Below are positions 41,240 to 50,143 of a stretch of 64,000 nt of DNA, one piece after another. The number at the start of each line of letters is the position of its first letter. The stretch's first letter is position 1. Source of the stretch: UBA288 sp050178135. GTDB taxonomy: Archaea > Halobacteriota > Methanomicrobia > Methanomicrobiales > Methanospirillaceae. The notes below the pieces were generated by a model, which was not told the DNA's origin, ran no database searches, and saw only the letters and a program-made list of their open reading frames with translations. Location of the stretch: contig JBFXGJ010000004.1 in the NCBI GenBank assembly GCA_050178135.1, forward strand, positions 1-64,000, in the 5' to 3' direction. The position numbers and the translations under genes were made by a program.

Positions 41240-42600
41240 GGTCCCCTCCCCGTCGGCCCGGGCTCTTCGCGGAGGATGATCACCCGGTCCGCGTAGATAC
41301 GGGCGTTCTTCAGGATCACCCGGTACCCGCCGACCTCCAGCGGGAGGCTGCCGACCGTTGCCAGGGGTCTCGCCGCCGGTACCTCCTCCATCCACCGGCC
41401 GACCACCGGGTGGTCGTGCTGTTCCAGGAACGCCCGGAGCTCTTCGATCGTCCCGGCATCCTGCTCGTTTGCCGTCCGCTCGCGGACTCCCTCCGGCAGG
41501 AACGGGGCGATCCGGTCCAGGATCTCGGCGGGCACCCAGACCACGCGGTCCCAGCCCCCGTCGGCCTGGAGGAACTTACGAGACTTCAGGTACTCGAGCG
41601 AAACCCCGTGGAACCCGTCCACCTGCCGGCCCCCGGCGGTCGAGTCCGCCATGGTTGAGAAGGCCAGCCCGTTCACGGTCGTGTCGCGGTACCCGCGGTG
41701 GACGATCCCAAACCCCTCGACCTCGGGGATGTAGAAGGCGATCCCCTCGAAGCAACCACAGGAGGTGTGTGGATGCCCGAATGCCGAGTAGAGCCAGACA
41801 CGGTCGATCTCGCCCATCGACCGCTCTTTCGCGCTGGCATTGACACCCTCGAACTCGCCGTTTGTCGGGTCGATGCAGGTACCCTTCTCGAGGGCAAAGA
41901 TGGGGCCCTTGGGGTCCATCCGGGCGGCAGCCCTGCCGTCGAACCAGGAGATCGCCCCGCAGTTCGCGTATCGTTCAGGTGTGATGACGCAGATATGTCG
42001 CGGGGCGAACGACTGGCAGAGGGCGCACCCGTAGAAGGTGTCGACCTCTTCGTCCGAGAGCCCCCGGGCGCGGGCGTCACGGGCCTCGAACCGGGAGAGG
42101 GCCTCGGGGAGGCGCGCCTCGACCTCCGCGGGGTCGGTGAAGAAGGTGACCTGCATCGCCTCGATGATCGGCAGCTCGCTCCTGAAGAGTGAGAGGAGTA
42201 CGCGCCCGAGGTATTCGAGCGTGTCGAAACCGGCAGCGAAGGCCTTCTTCGAGAGGCGGATCCAGATGTCGTAGCGCTGGTTCAGGTGCATCAGCCCCTC
42301 GACATAGTTGGTGTATTCGTGGATCCGCCGCTCGATGATCCCCTCGAAGTCCTCTTCGAGTGCGGGGCCGGCAACGTCGATCAGGATTCCCAGGGGGTGC
42401 CGCGCCCCTTCGGGGAGGTCGCGGATGTCCGGTCCGACGACTCGCACGGTGTCGTGCTCGACGGCCTCCGGGGGACGGACGCGGACGAGCTCCCATTTTG
42501 CCCCAACACCGGGCCCGCCGAACTCGAGCCGCATCTCCTGCTTGCGAATCCGCTCGCCCTCGTTCGCGAGCCCGACATCGACCGGGACGCCCTCGATCAT
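41236..42600 (-). CDS. cdhC: Acetyl-CoA synthase, beta subunit
   Basis: A 454-residue protein with the nickel-iron A-cluster that makes or breaks acetyl-CoA. It begins MIEGVPVDVGLANEGERIRK. Cluster ligands are in GCALCQSFAPRHICVITPER (about C192 and C195) with a further cysteine in ANCGAISWFD, and in HTSCGCFEG (about 281/283), the CGC motif of the distal nickel. Like other archaeal forms it lacks the N-terminal domain found in bacterial ACS. Its start overlaps the cdhB stop (ATGA). Confidence 0.97.
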   Translation of the reverse strand: MIEGVPVDVGLANEGERIRKQEMRLEFGGPGVGAKWELVRVRPPEAVEHDTVRVVGPDIRDLPEGARHPLGILIDVAGPALEEDFEGIIERRIHEYTNYVEGLMHLNQRYDIWIRLSKKAFAAGFDTLEYLGRVLLSLFRSELPIIEAMQVTFFTDPAEVEARLPEALSRFEARDARARGLSDEEVDTFYGCALCQSFAPRHICVITPERYANCGAISWFDGRAAARMDPKGPIFALEKGTCIDPTNGEFEGVNASAKERSMGEIDRVWLYSAFGHPHTSCGCFEGIAFYIPEVEGFGIVHRGYRDTTVNGLAFSTMADSTAGGRQVDGFHGVSLEYLKSRKFLQADGGWDRVVWVPAEILDRIAPFLPEGVRERTANEQDAGTIEELRAFLEQHDHPVVGRWMEEVPAARPLATVGSLPLEVGGYRVILKNARIYADRVIILREEPGPTGRGP

Positions 42601-43142
42601 GGCGCCCCCTCCTCGAGGTCGAAGGCCTCGATGATCAGCGACCGCCAGTCGGCCCAGGAGAGGTTCGGGAGCGAGAACGAGGCGTGGGGCTCGTACGCAG
42701 GCGAGAGCGAGACCGTGACCAGGGGAGCAGTGCCGTGGCGGAGTCCCGAGAGAAGGGTCCATTCGAGCGCGTAACTGAGCCCCGCGATGAAGACGACGTC
42801 GTGCGCGCCGGCGCCGTCGATGCCGGCCCAGCTCGGGTCGACAAGCCGCTGGCCCAGGTTCATCGCGGAGATGCACCGGGCGGGCTCGACCCGCCGTTCG
42901 CGCAGGGCGGGGGCGGTGTCGCCGGTGGCGGCCACCGGGATTGAGGCCCTCTGTGCCCACCGGGCGAGCAGGTCGATCGCGTGCTCGCCGTCGCCGCCGA
43001 CGATGAGCACCCGGTGGCCGACAACGAGGAGGGGCCGCCGTGCCCGGCGGACGAGCGCCGCAAGGACAGCCGGCTTCTCGATCACGGTCGCCGTCTTCGT
43101 CCCGCCCAGCATCGCGGGCTGTCCGGGCGTGGTCCGGCTCAC
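42597..43142 (-). CDS. cdhB: CODH/ACS epsilon subunit
   Basis: A 181-residue Rossmann-like protein associated with CdhA. Matches include RPLLVVGHRVL, SIPVAATGDTAP and VVFIAGLSYALEWTLLSGLR. Its function is uncertain, possibly electron transfer via FAD docking. The start is GTG at 43142, which overlaps the cdhA stop (GTGA) and has an excellent ribosome site, GAGGAGG, 7 nt upstream; the first ATG, 30 nt later, is less likely. Confidence 0.92.
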   Translation of the reverse strand: MSRTTPGQPAMLGGTKTATVIEKPAVLAALVRRARRPLLVVGHRVLIVGGDGEHAIDLLARWAQRASIPVAATGDTAPALRERRVEPARCISAMNLGQRLVDPSWAGIDGAGAHDVVFIAGLSYALEWTLLSGLRHGTAPLVTVSLSPAYEPHASFSLPNLSWADWRSLIIEAFDLEEGAP

Positions 43143-45451
43143 TGGAACGCCTCCTCGGGGAGGAGGGTCGGGTCGGGGATCGACCGTTCGACCCATCCCC
43201 GTGCCTCAAGGACCTTCAACAGCCCTTCCTTCTGCATCAGGGGCAGGTCGGCCTTCGTCCGGACGAACCGGTGAAGGTCGTCGGGCATTCGCCCGTAGCA
43301 GCGGTCGTAGAGGTCGATATAATGCGAGAGCTTGATGGAGCGCCCCCGGCTCGTATCGTTCGGCCGCATGGCGAGCTTGGCGATGATCGCCATCGCCTCC
43401 TCCTTCGTCTCAGCGGCGATGAAGAGGTGCTCGGGGACTGGCCCGACGTAGACCTCCTCGCCGCTCCTCCGGTCGCGGACCATCCAGTCCTCGTCACTGT
43501 CGGACCTCCCGAGCAGCATGCGCCGGTACTTTGCTCCATGCGGCCCGACCACAACGGGGATCCCGAGCCGCCAGAACCCCGCCGCGATCGAGGCAGCCTT
43601 CTGGGACATCGCACCCCAGGCGACGCCGACCGCGCCGACCCGGTTGTACACGTAGTCGGCGACCTCCGCGTAGTTTCCCGAGAGTTTCCGCTTCGCGAAG
43701 ATAGAGGCGATCTTGATCGCGGCACCCGAGATGTGCGCATTCGAGACGCAGGAACCCACATTGACCACTCCTCCTGCTTCGAACCGGCCGGAGAACCGCT
43801 CGTAGGGGGTGAGTCCCTCCTCGTCCCGGTGCATTGCGACGGCCATCGCCGAACACCCGGAGGTGCAGACCACGAACCGCCGTTTTGCGAACTCTGTCAC
43901 CATCTCTGCGACCTCGACCCCGCCCTCGAGGAAGTTCGCGCAGCCGACGAACGCGACCACGCCGGGGATCTCTCCGAGCACGAGCGGGCCGCCGACCTCC
44001 CGGATCTCGACGTCCTGGATCGGGCCCCGGCCGGTCCGGATTGCAAACTGCTCGCATTCGTCGCACGACGCCACGATGAGCCGGTGGACTTCGATCCCCT
44101 GCGGGCAGGCGTCCTCGCACCTCCCGCAACCGACACACGACCGGAGCATTCCAGCAAGGATGGAGGTGTCGCCGGCCTTCGCCGCCTGCATGCCGGAGAC
44201 GAGGTCCGACTCAGAGGGGCAGGCTCCGGCGCAGGCGCCGCACCCCCCGCAGGCGCCGGCGAGGGCGACGACGTCGATCGCTGCCGGCACCGACCTCTCC
44301 GGGCGCCGCCGGACGGCGACCCGGACGGCGACTTCGCCGACCTTCTCGGGATCGAAGACGAGAATACCCGGGACACGGCCGGAGGCGAGGTCCTCGATGA
44401 GCAGCTCGGGGGGGTCTCCCGTTCGGTTGTCCAGGCCCAGGCAGTTCTTCTCCGAGGTCGCGATCAACGGGATGCCGAGCCGCGATGCCTCGTCGAGGAT
44501 GTCGGTCCGGACGCACTGTTCGTCCACGACGACCAGGTCGGGGATGCCCGAACGGATGTATCGGAGCTGCCAGGAGATCGGGCCGATGATCTTCGCCGAG
44601 GGCGACCGGCGTGTCATGTCGATTGCAGTGCAGCAGATCCCAGTCACCTCGACGGTCCCCTCGAGTCCGTGGTCCGCCAGGTAGTCCAGGATCGCCGCTG
44701 CCGGCGGGACGTTGTGCCCGACCACCAGGATCACCGGCTTCTCGGTGTCCACGACGTCGAGGCCCAGCGGGACCAGCACGGCGTCCTGGTCACCCTTCGG
44801 GAAGTCGAGAGCGGAGATCTGGGCGACGTCGGCGACCTCCATGGAGACGTGGTCGATCATGCCGGCATGCAGCACCTTCGACTCGAAGTCGATCGGGTCG
44901 CCCTCCTGGCCGGTGTGGGTCGCCGCGAGGAGGCTGACGAGCTGGGCATCGCAGTACTCCAGGACCGTCTCGAGGTCGGCAAGGGTCTCGGGCCGTTCTC
45001 CACAGACGAGCTCCACGTGGGGCATGCGGAGGTCGACCTGGAGGCCTCCGGGGTCGAGCGGAAATGTCCGGCCGTTTCGCTCGATCAGGTGCTCCACCAG
45101 TTCCCGTGCATGGCTGGTATGGGTTGCCGCGCCGATACTGGCAGCAAGGAGCACGATCCGCGACTGCTGGGCCTCCATCGTGATCCCGCAGGCCCCCTTC
45201 TTTCCCCCGGAGAGGTCACACTTTCCGTAGGTGCAGAGGCAGCAGAGATCGCAGAGCGGCATGTAGAACGGGCGGTAGCGAGCGAGCAGCCGCCGGTCCC
45301 AGTCGCGGAGGGCGGTCGCCGACGGGTACGGGGTCGGGCCGGCAGGCTCCTCCCACGTCCCCGACCCGATTCGGTCGATCCCGACGCGCAGATCCCGCAC
45401 CCGGCCGAACGGTGAGGCGATCTCTCCGATATGAATGTCGATTCCCTTCAT
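43139..45451 (-). CDS. cdhA: Carbon monoxide dehydrogenase, alpha subunit
   Basis: A 770-residue nickel CO dehydrogenase. N-terminal B/D-cluster cysteines are at residues 67, 70, 71, 73, 78 and 88 (LCDLCCLCTYGKCDL...ACG). Two ferredoxin-type 4Fe-4S motifs (CGGCGACAGACPSE near 398, CVGCGRCEDACPQG near 435) are typical of the archaeal alpha subunit. C-cluster residues appear in FVGCANF and NVGSCVSNAHISG (about 565), with a final cysteine segment in the C-terminal part. It catalyses CO2/CO interconversion in the cytoplasm. The size is slightly below the usual 780-800. Confidence 0.97.
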   Translation of the reverse strand: MKGIDIHIGEIASPFGRVRDLRVGIDRIGSGTWEEPAGPTPYPSATALRDWDRRLLARYRPFYMPLCDLCCLCTYGKCDLSGGKKGACGITMEAQQSRIVLLAASIGAATHTSHARELVEHLIERNGRTFPLDPGGLQVDLRMPHVELVCGERPETLADLETVLEYCDAQLVSLLAATHTGQEGDPIDFESKVLHAGMIDHVSMEVADVAQISALDFPKGDQDAVLVPLGLDVVDTEKPVILVVGHNVPPAAAILDYLADHGLEGTVEVTGICCTAIDMTRRSPSAKIIGPISWQLRYIRSGIPDLVVVDEQCVRTDILDEASRLGIPLIATSEKNCLGLDNRTGDPPELLIEDLASGRVPGILVFDPEKVGEVAVRVAVRRRPERSVPAAIDVVALAGACGGCGACAGACPSESDLVSGMQAAKAGDTSILAGMLRSCVGCGRCEDACPQGIEVHRLIVASCDECEQFAIRTGRGPIQDVEIREVGGPLVLGEIPGVVAFVGCANFLEGGVEVAEMVTEFAKRRFVVCTSGCSAMAVAMHRDEEGLTPYERFSGRFEAGGVVNVGSCVSNAHISGAAIKIASIFAKRKLSGNYAEVADYVYNRVGAVGVAWGAMSQKAASIAAGFWRLGIPVVVGPHGAKYRRMLLGRSDSDEDWMVRDRRSGEEVYVGPVPEHLFIAAETKEEAMAIIAKLAMRPNDTSRGRSIKLSHYIDLYDRCYGRMPDDLHRFVRTKADLPLMQKEGLLKVLEARGWVERSIPDPTLLPEEAFQ

Positions 45452-45520
45452 AGCAGCAGTCCGGTCTTCATTACGTTCGCGCCTGGGCCTCGTGGCGCTC
45501 CAACGATCCTACGGAAGGCA

Positions 45521-45531
45521 GGATATTAAAA
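45521..45531 (-). promoter_or_regulatory. Internal promoter for cdhA
   Basis: CATTTTAATATCC on the minus strand lies in the 91-nt gap between cooC2 and cdhA, about 75 nt before the cdhA ATG. It predicts a leader of about 45 nt and separate expression of the enzyme genes from the maturation genes upstream. No strong ribosome site is visible at cdhA. Confidence 0.5.
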
Positions 45532-45542
45532 TGTATGGAGAT

Positions 45543-46307
45543 TCACGAGAGCAACCCGGCCCGTTCGAGGAGCCTCCCGACCGAAGCGAGACCCGGGTTG
45601 TCGGCGGGAAGTTCGAAGACCGATCGGCCCTCCAGCGTGAACTCGGCGACGAGTGGGTCGTTCTCGACCCGCCCGATGTAGGGCAGCCCGGTGGCGAGCG
45701 CACGCTCCTCCATCGAGGAGTCGACCTGGAACCCACCCGCTACGACGAAGCGGTCGTACCGGACGTGTGACTCATCCGCGACGCGTTTTGCCCGTGCCAC
45801 GTGGTCGAACGACTTCTTCGAGGCTCCGACAAGGTCGATCACCAGGTCCACCTCGTCCGCGACCCTCCGGTTCAGGTGCTCGAGCCCTGCCGGGGAGTCG
45901 ATCAGGAGGCAGGTGTAGGGGCGAACGAACCGAACCAGTGCCCGTTTCAGGGCCGCGTCGGGGAGGCAGTAGCAGCCCTCCACCCACTTGGTGCCAAGCG
46001 CGATCAGGTCGAACCCCTGCCCCTCGTAGACGCCCTCCTCCCAGATCCGCCCCTCGATCCGCTCCGAGGGCGCAATCCCGGTCGTGGTCCCCTTCCCGGT
46101 GATGAACGTCTCTTCCAGGAGTTCCGCGATCGTCTTCACCCCCGCCCCCGCGAGGTCGGCCCCGACCATCTCGGCGAGCGACTGGTCGGGGTCGGCATCG
46201 ACCAGCAGTATTGGCCCCTGCCCGTGTTCGCAGAGCCAGCGGGCGGCGAGCGCGACCGTCGTCGTCTTGCCCGTGCCTCCCCGCCCGACGACCACGACCC
46301 GGATCAT
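45543..46307 (-). CDS. cooC2: CooC-type nickel insertion ATPase, paralogue 2
   Basis: A 254-residue MinD/CooC-family ATPase. The P-loop is VVGRGGTGKTTT (residues 7-18); the first lysine of the deviant Walker A motif (KGGxGK) is replaced by arginine. The GCYCLPDAALKRAL segment contains the CxC pair that in CooC binds Ni(II) between the two subunits. VLLIDSPAGLEHLNRR is the Walker B/switch II region. It likely helps to load nickel into CdhA or CdhC. The start overlaps the stop of the first cooC by 4 nt. Confidence 0.9.
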   Translation of the reverse strand: MIRVVVVGRGGTGKTTTVALAARWLCEHGQGPILLVDADPDQSLAEMVGADLAGAGVKTIAELLEETFITGKGTTTGIAPSERIEGRIWEEGVYEGQGFDLIALGTKWVEGCYCLPDAALKRALVRFVRPYTCLLIDSPAGLEHLNRRVADEVDLVIDLVGASKKSFDHVARAKRVADESHVRYDRFVVAGGFQVDSSMEERALATGLPYIGRVENDPLVAEFTLEGRSVFELPADNPGLASVGRLLERAGLLS

Positions 46308-47080
46308 GCCTCCACCTCCCGGAGGATTCGTTCAAGGAGGTGCTCCACCTTCTCCGCCGTCGGCCCCTCGTCCGGCACCGCCCTCCCCTCGCGGCCGGCG
46401 AGGGCGATCGCCGGGTCCTCGGCGAGCAGGGCGACGAGCGGTATTCCCAGCCGTTCGGCGCAGTCGATCGCCGCCGCCTCGCCCCCGTCCGGGTCGAGCC
46501 GGCTCCCGACGAGAGCAACCCTGGGTATCCCCAGGTCCTTCGCCAGCGACGCGATCCGGCCGGCGATCCCGCAGGAAGCGGCCGACCCGTCCACGAGCAC
46601 GAAGAGCAGGTCCACGCCCGCCGCCGTTCCCCTCCCCAGGTGCTCGAGCCCCGCCTCCAGGTCCAGCACGACCGCCTGCCGCTCGCCCACGACGAGCCGG
46701 CGGAGGAGCGCCCGGACCACGGCGGCGGAGGGGCAGGTACAGCCCCCGCCTGCCGCACGGACTGTTCCCATCACGATCAGGTCTGGCCCCGCCGGGGTCG
46801 GGACGGCCCGTGATCGGACCACGTCGTCCACCGGGAACGAGAGGTTGTAGACACCGGCGTACCCGGTCTTCGTCTTCGCGGCGACGAGTTCCTGATCCTC
46901 GCCGATCGGAACGATCGCTTCAGCGACTCCGGGTTCGAGCCCGAGCGCCGGGCCGAGGTTCGGGGCCGGGTCTGCGTCGATCGCGAGCGTGGCGTACCCG
47001 CGCCGTGCCAGCGCGCGGGCGAGCGAGGCGGCAAGCGTGGTCTTGCCGACCCCGCCCTTGCCCGAGACTGCCAGTTTCAT
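46304..47080 (-). CDS. cooC1: CooC-type nickel insertion ATPase, paralogue 1
   Basis: A 258-residue CooC/AcsF-like ATPase with canonical deviant Walker A GKGGVGKTT (residues 7-15), the CxC metal-binding motif in GGGCTCPSAAVVRALLRR, and VLDLEAGLEHLGRGT as Walker B. Having both a CooC-like and a second CooC in a CODH/ACS operon suggests one for the CODH C-cluster and one for the ACS A-cluster, as with CooC and AcsF in acetogens (inference). The start MKLAVSG (47080) has AGGAGAGGG upstream; ATG at 47083 is an alternative. Confidence 0.92.
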   Translation of the reverse strand: MKLAVSGKGGVGKTTLAASLARALARRGYATLAIDADPAPNLGPALGLEPGVAEAIVPIGEDQELVAAKTKTGYAGVYNLSFPVDDVVRSRAVPTPAGPDLIVMGTVRAAGGGCTCPSAAVVRALLRRLVVGERQAVVLDLEAGLEHLGRGTAAGVDLLFVLVDGSAASCGIAGRIASLAKDLGIPRVALVGSRLDPDGGEAAAIDCAERLGIPLVALLAEDPAIALAGREGRAVPDEGPTAEKVEHLLERILREVEA

Positions 47081-47176
47081 CATCCCTCTCCTGCCTGATT
47101 GGTGGGAAGTCCGGAGGATTAAGGTAACGTTCCAGCGAACGGACGGTTTTTCTCCAGAGAGGACAACGGTTCGAGC

Positions 47177-48103
47177 ATGCCGCTTCCCGCGTACCGCCGG
47201 ATGCCCCACGGGGAACTGGTCCGCCGAGCGGGAGTCGCCCGCCGGCTCCTCGCCTCCTGCCAGCTCTGCATTCGGCGCTGCGGTGCGAACCGACTGGACG
47301 GCGAGCGGGGATGGTGCAGGGCCGGCCTGGACCCCCGCATCTCGGGGTTCGGTCCGCACTTCGGCGAGGAGCACCCGCTCGTCGGGCGGGGCGGTTCAGG
47401 CACGATCTTCTTCTCCCACTGCACGATGGGGTGCGTCTTCTGCCAGAACTACGAGACCTCGCTCTTCGGGCGGGGCGAGGACCTGACGCCGACCGGGCTC
47501 GCCGCGATCATGCTCCGCCTGGAAGCGTCCGGCTGCCACAACATCAACCTGGTCTCTCCCACCCATTACGTTCCCCTGGTCCTTGAGGCCGTCGCGTGCG
47601 CCGCCGCCGAGGGTCTCTCCGTGCCTCTCGTCTACAACACCGGTACGAACGAGACTCCGGAGACCCTGCGCCTCCTCGACGGCGTTGTGGACATCTATCT
47701 TCCGGACGCCAAGTACGCGGATGACCGGGTGGCGGCGGCGCTCTCCTCTCTACCCGGGTATGTTGAGGCGATGAAGGACAACCTCGTGGAGATGCAGCGC
47801 CAGGTGGGCGACCTCGCCTGCGAGGACGGGATCGCGGTGCGCGGCCTGGTCGTCCGGCACCTGGTGCTGCCCGACGGCCTGTCGGGAGGGTGCGAAGTGG
47901 TGCGTTTCATCGCCGAGGAGGTCTCTCGGGACGCGTACGTCAACATCATGGACCAGTACCGGGTGGTGCGCCGGTACACGACGGAGGAATGTGTGCGGAA
48001 CCCCTGCATCGCGCGGATCCTTCGGCGGGTCACCCCGGCAGAGGTCGCACGGGTGGTCGCCTCCGCGAGAGAGGCGGGCCTGCACCGGTTCGCCGACCAA
48101 TAA
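47177..48103 (+). CDS. PflA-like radical SAM protein
   Basis: A 308-residue radical SAM enzyme of the pyruvate-formate-lyase-activating-like group. The cluster motif is C82-x3-C86-x2-C89 (HCTMGCVFCQN). Upstream, C28, C31, C35 and C47 (SCQLCIRRC, WC) may bind a second metal site, as in family members called AmmeMemoRadiSam-like or YjjW-like. NINLVSPTHYVPLVLEAV and LVYNTGTNETPETLRLLDG are typical. Substrate unknown. It is divergent from cooC1 with 96 nt between, so a link to CODH maturation is possible but not shown. Confidence 0.87.
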   Translation: MPLPAYRRMPHGELVRRAGVARRLLASCQLCIRRCGANRLDGERGWCRAGLDPRISGFGPHFGEEHPLVGRGGSGTIFFSHCTMGCVFCQNYETSLFGRGEDLTPTGLAAIMLRLEASGCHNINLVSPTHYVPLVLEAVACAAAEGLSVPLVYNTGTNETPETLRLLDGVVDIYLPDAKYADDRVAAALSSLPGYVEAMKDNLVEMQRQVGDLACEDGIAVRGLVVRHLVLPDGLSGGCEVVRFIAEEVSRDAYVNIMDQYRVVRRYTTEECVRNPCIARILRRVTPAEVARVVASAREAGLHRFADQ

Positions 48104-48127
48104 CCGGGGGTGGGGCAACGAACAGGG

Positions 48128-49477
48128 TCACGGATATCGACCGGCGTTCACCCCAGCCTCGCCTCCCGTCTCACCATCGTGGCCGAGCCGCCGGCCCACC
48201 TCGTTCGCCAGGAGGCGGGCCGTCGCGACCGAGATCACGAGGAGCACAATCGTCTCCTGGTCGGCGGGGCTTACCACAACGACCAGGAGGATCGCCGTGA
48301 GCGGTGCACCCAGGGCCACTGCGATCGCCGCCGCCTGGATGCAGAGGACGAAGAGGGGGAGCGGGATCCCCGGGAAGACGAGGCTGAAGGCGAGCCCGAC
48401 CAGGGTCGCTGAGAAGAGGATCGGGAAGAGCGGGCCGCCGATGAACCCCCCCTTGAAAGAGACCCCCAGGAGAAGGACCTTCAGGACGGCCATCAGGAGG
48501 AGCATCACGACCCCGATCCGGGCGGGGTCGGCGATGATCCCGTGGATCTGCGCCTCTCCCGAGAAGAGAAGGTCGGGGAAGAAGGTGCCGATCGTGGCGA
48601 CGATGAGACCCGCCGCGAGGGCCCGCAGGACGACCCGGTCACCGAAGAGCCTTTCCATGGCAACTCCGGTCGAGCGGAGGCAGGCGCCCGTTCCGATCGC
48701 GAGGAGGGCTCCGATCACGCCGCATCCGACTGCCGCGGGGACGAAGGCGAGATGGAGTTCTCCCAGTGATGGAAACGGAATCGAGCGGGCAAACGGCGGG
48801 AACCCCAGGAGGCTGAAGATGACGAACCCAACGGCCCCGGCAAGAAGGTTCCAGACAAGGAACTCCAGCCCGTGCCGCCTGCTGCCCGGCTGGAGCTCGG
48901 TGGCGAGCACCCCGGTGAAGAGCACGCTTCCGATGATGCCGTTGAAGGCCGACGCAAGCGCCGCGAGGTCGAAACCGAAGGCGTCTCCCTCCGGGACCTG
49001 GAGCCGGTTTCGGACGAAGGACGAGACCTGGCCGACCAGCACCGCCAGTGCCCCTTCGGGTCCGATGGACGCCCCGGAGAGGAGGGAACAGAGGGACGAG
49101 ACGAGCGTTCCTGGGAAGAGCCGGTGGTCCGCCGGAGCGCCGTCGCCGCGGATCGCCTCGACGAATCCCCCGCCGATTACGGTGGGGGCCCCGAGGTAGC
49201 GCTGCGAGAGGCCGACCAGGAGAGAGAAGAGGAGCACCAGCCCGGGGACGGCCCAGGGATGGCTGGAGGCGAGCCCGCCCCCGGCCCAGACCAGCCGGTC
49301 GAGTCTTGAGAACAGGACCATGAACCCGGCGGCGACGAGGATCGCGACAACGGCGATGGCCAGTACCAAGGCCAGCGACGGTAGGACCCGACGGTCCGGG
49401 GAGCCCGGTGCACCGGTGTTCCGGGAGCCGGGCCGGCCGGCGGCTTCCTCCGGGTGATCGGATGTCTGTGGCCCCAT
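48128..49477 (-). CDS. ClC-family chloride channel/transporter
   Basis: A 449-residue membrane protein with about ten to twelve helices. ClC signature segments are GASIGPEGALAVLVGQ (about residues 120-135), SAFNGIIGSVLFTGVLATEL and VLLLGVSFKGGFIGGPLFPI, where the last corresponds to the GXFXP filter region. The first pore motif GSGIP is not evident in the expected place. The conserved external gating glutamate seems present as GPEG. It could exchange Cl- for H+ or pass fluoride/other anions. A short hydrophilic N-terminus precedes helix 1. GGAGG is directly adjacent to the ATG, so the start may be slightly different. Confidence 0.85.
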   Translation of the reverse strand: MGPQTSDHPEEAAGRPGSRNTGAPGSPDRRVLPSLALVLAIAVVAILVAAGFMVLFSRLDRLVWAGGGLASSHPWAVPGLVLLFSLLVGLSQRYLGAPTVIGGGFVEAIRGDGAPADHRLFPGTLVSSLCSLLSGASIGPEGALAVLVGQVSSFVRNRLQVPEGDAFGFDLAALASAFNGIIGSVLFTGVLATELQPGSRRHGLEFLVWNLLAGAVGFVIFSLLGFPPFARSIPFPSLGELHLAFVPAAVGCGVIGALLAIGTGACLRSTGVAMERLFGDRVVLRALAAGLIVATIGTFFPDLLFSGEAQIHGIIADPARIGVVMLLLMAVLKVLLLGVSFKGGFIGGPLFPILFSATLVGLAFSLVFPGIPLPLFVLCIQAAAIAVALGAPLTAILLVVVVSPADQETIVLLVISVATARLLANEVGRRLGHDGETGGEAGVNAGRYP

Positions 49478-49561
49478 CCTCCGGTGACTTCTGTCAGCCG
49501 GGAAAAAAACCTGTCGAAGTGGTTCGGATGGGATGGTCTTATCATCGGCGGGAGTCGCCCG

Positions 49562-50143
49562 TCAGGTCGGGGGACGCTTCGCGGCCACGATGAAGGCCTG
49601 CACCCGTGCATGGTCCTTCTGGCCCGGAGCCGACTCGACCCCAGAGGCGACGTCGACGCCGAACGGCCTTGCCACGCGGATCGCCTCTTCCACGTTCTCC
49701 GGCGCGAGGCCGCCCGCGAGCAGCACGGGACGCGGCGAGGACGCGACGACCTGCCGGGCGAATCCCGGGTCGAACGTTCTCCCGGTGCCGTGCGAACCGT
49801 CGATGATCACCAGGTCGCAGTCGTCCGGGACGGGAGAGCCGGGTGCGACGACACGGACCAGGAGGACATTCGCCGTGGGTGGGAGCCGGTGTGGGTGGGA
49901 GAGCTGGATTGCATCGGCCCCCGCGTCCAGGCACTCGACCAGTCCCTCCTCGGTCGTGGTGTGGCTGACGACCACCTTCATCACTCCGGGCGGGACCTCG
50001 GCGAAGACCCGCCGGGCCTGCTCGACCGTGCAGGAACGGGGGGATGCCGAGCACATGACGACCCCGATCGCGTCGGCGCCGGCCTCCACTGCCGCACGGG
50101 CGTCCTCCGGGCGGGTGATCCCGCAGATCTTGACGAACGTCAC
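49562..50143 (-). CDS. trpF: Phosphoribosylanthranilate isomerase TrpF
   Basis: A 193-residue TIM barrel for the third step of tryptophan synthesis (Amadori rearrangement of N-(5'-phosphoribosyl)anthranilate). The catalytic cysteine is Cys7 in VKICGITRPED; the general acid aspartate lies in IIDGSHGTGRTFD, and phosphate-binding loops are VLLAGGLAPENV and VDVASGVES. Start is a GTG at 50143 that overlaps the stop of the chemoreceptor-like gene (GTGA). It is separate from any other trp gene in the window, which is unusual because trp genes in methanogens are usually grouped. Confidence 0.95.
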   Translation of the reverse strand: MTFVKICGITRPEDARAAVEAGADAIGVVMCSASPRSCTVEQARRVFAEVPPGVMKVVVSHTTTEEGLVECLDAGADAIQLSHPHRLPPTANVLLVRVVAPGSPVPDDCDLVIIDGSHGTGRTFDPGFARQVVASSPRPVLLAGGLAPENVEEAIRVARPFGVDVASGVESAPGQKDHARVQAFIVAAKRPPT

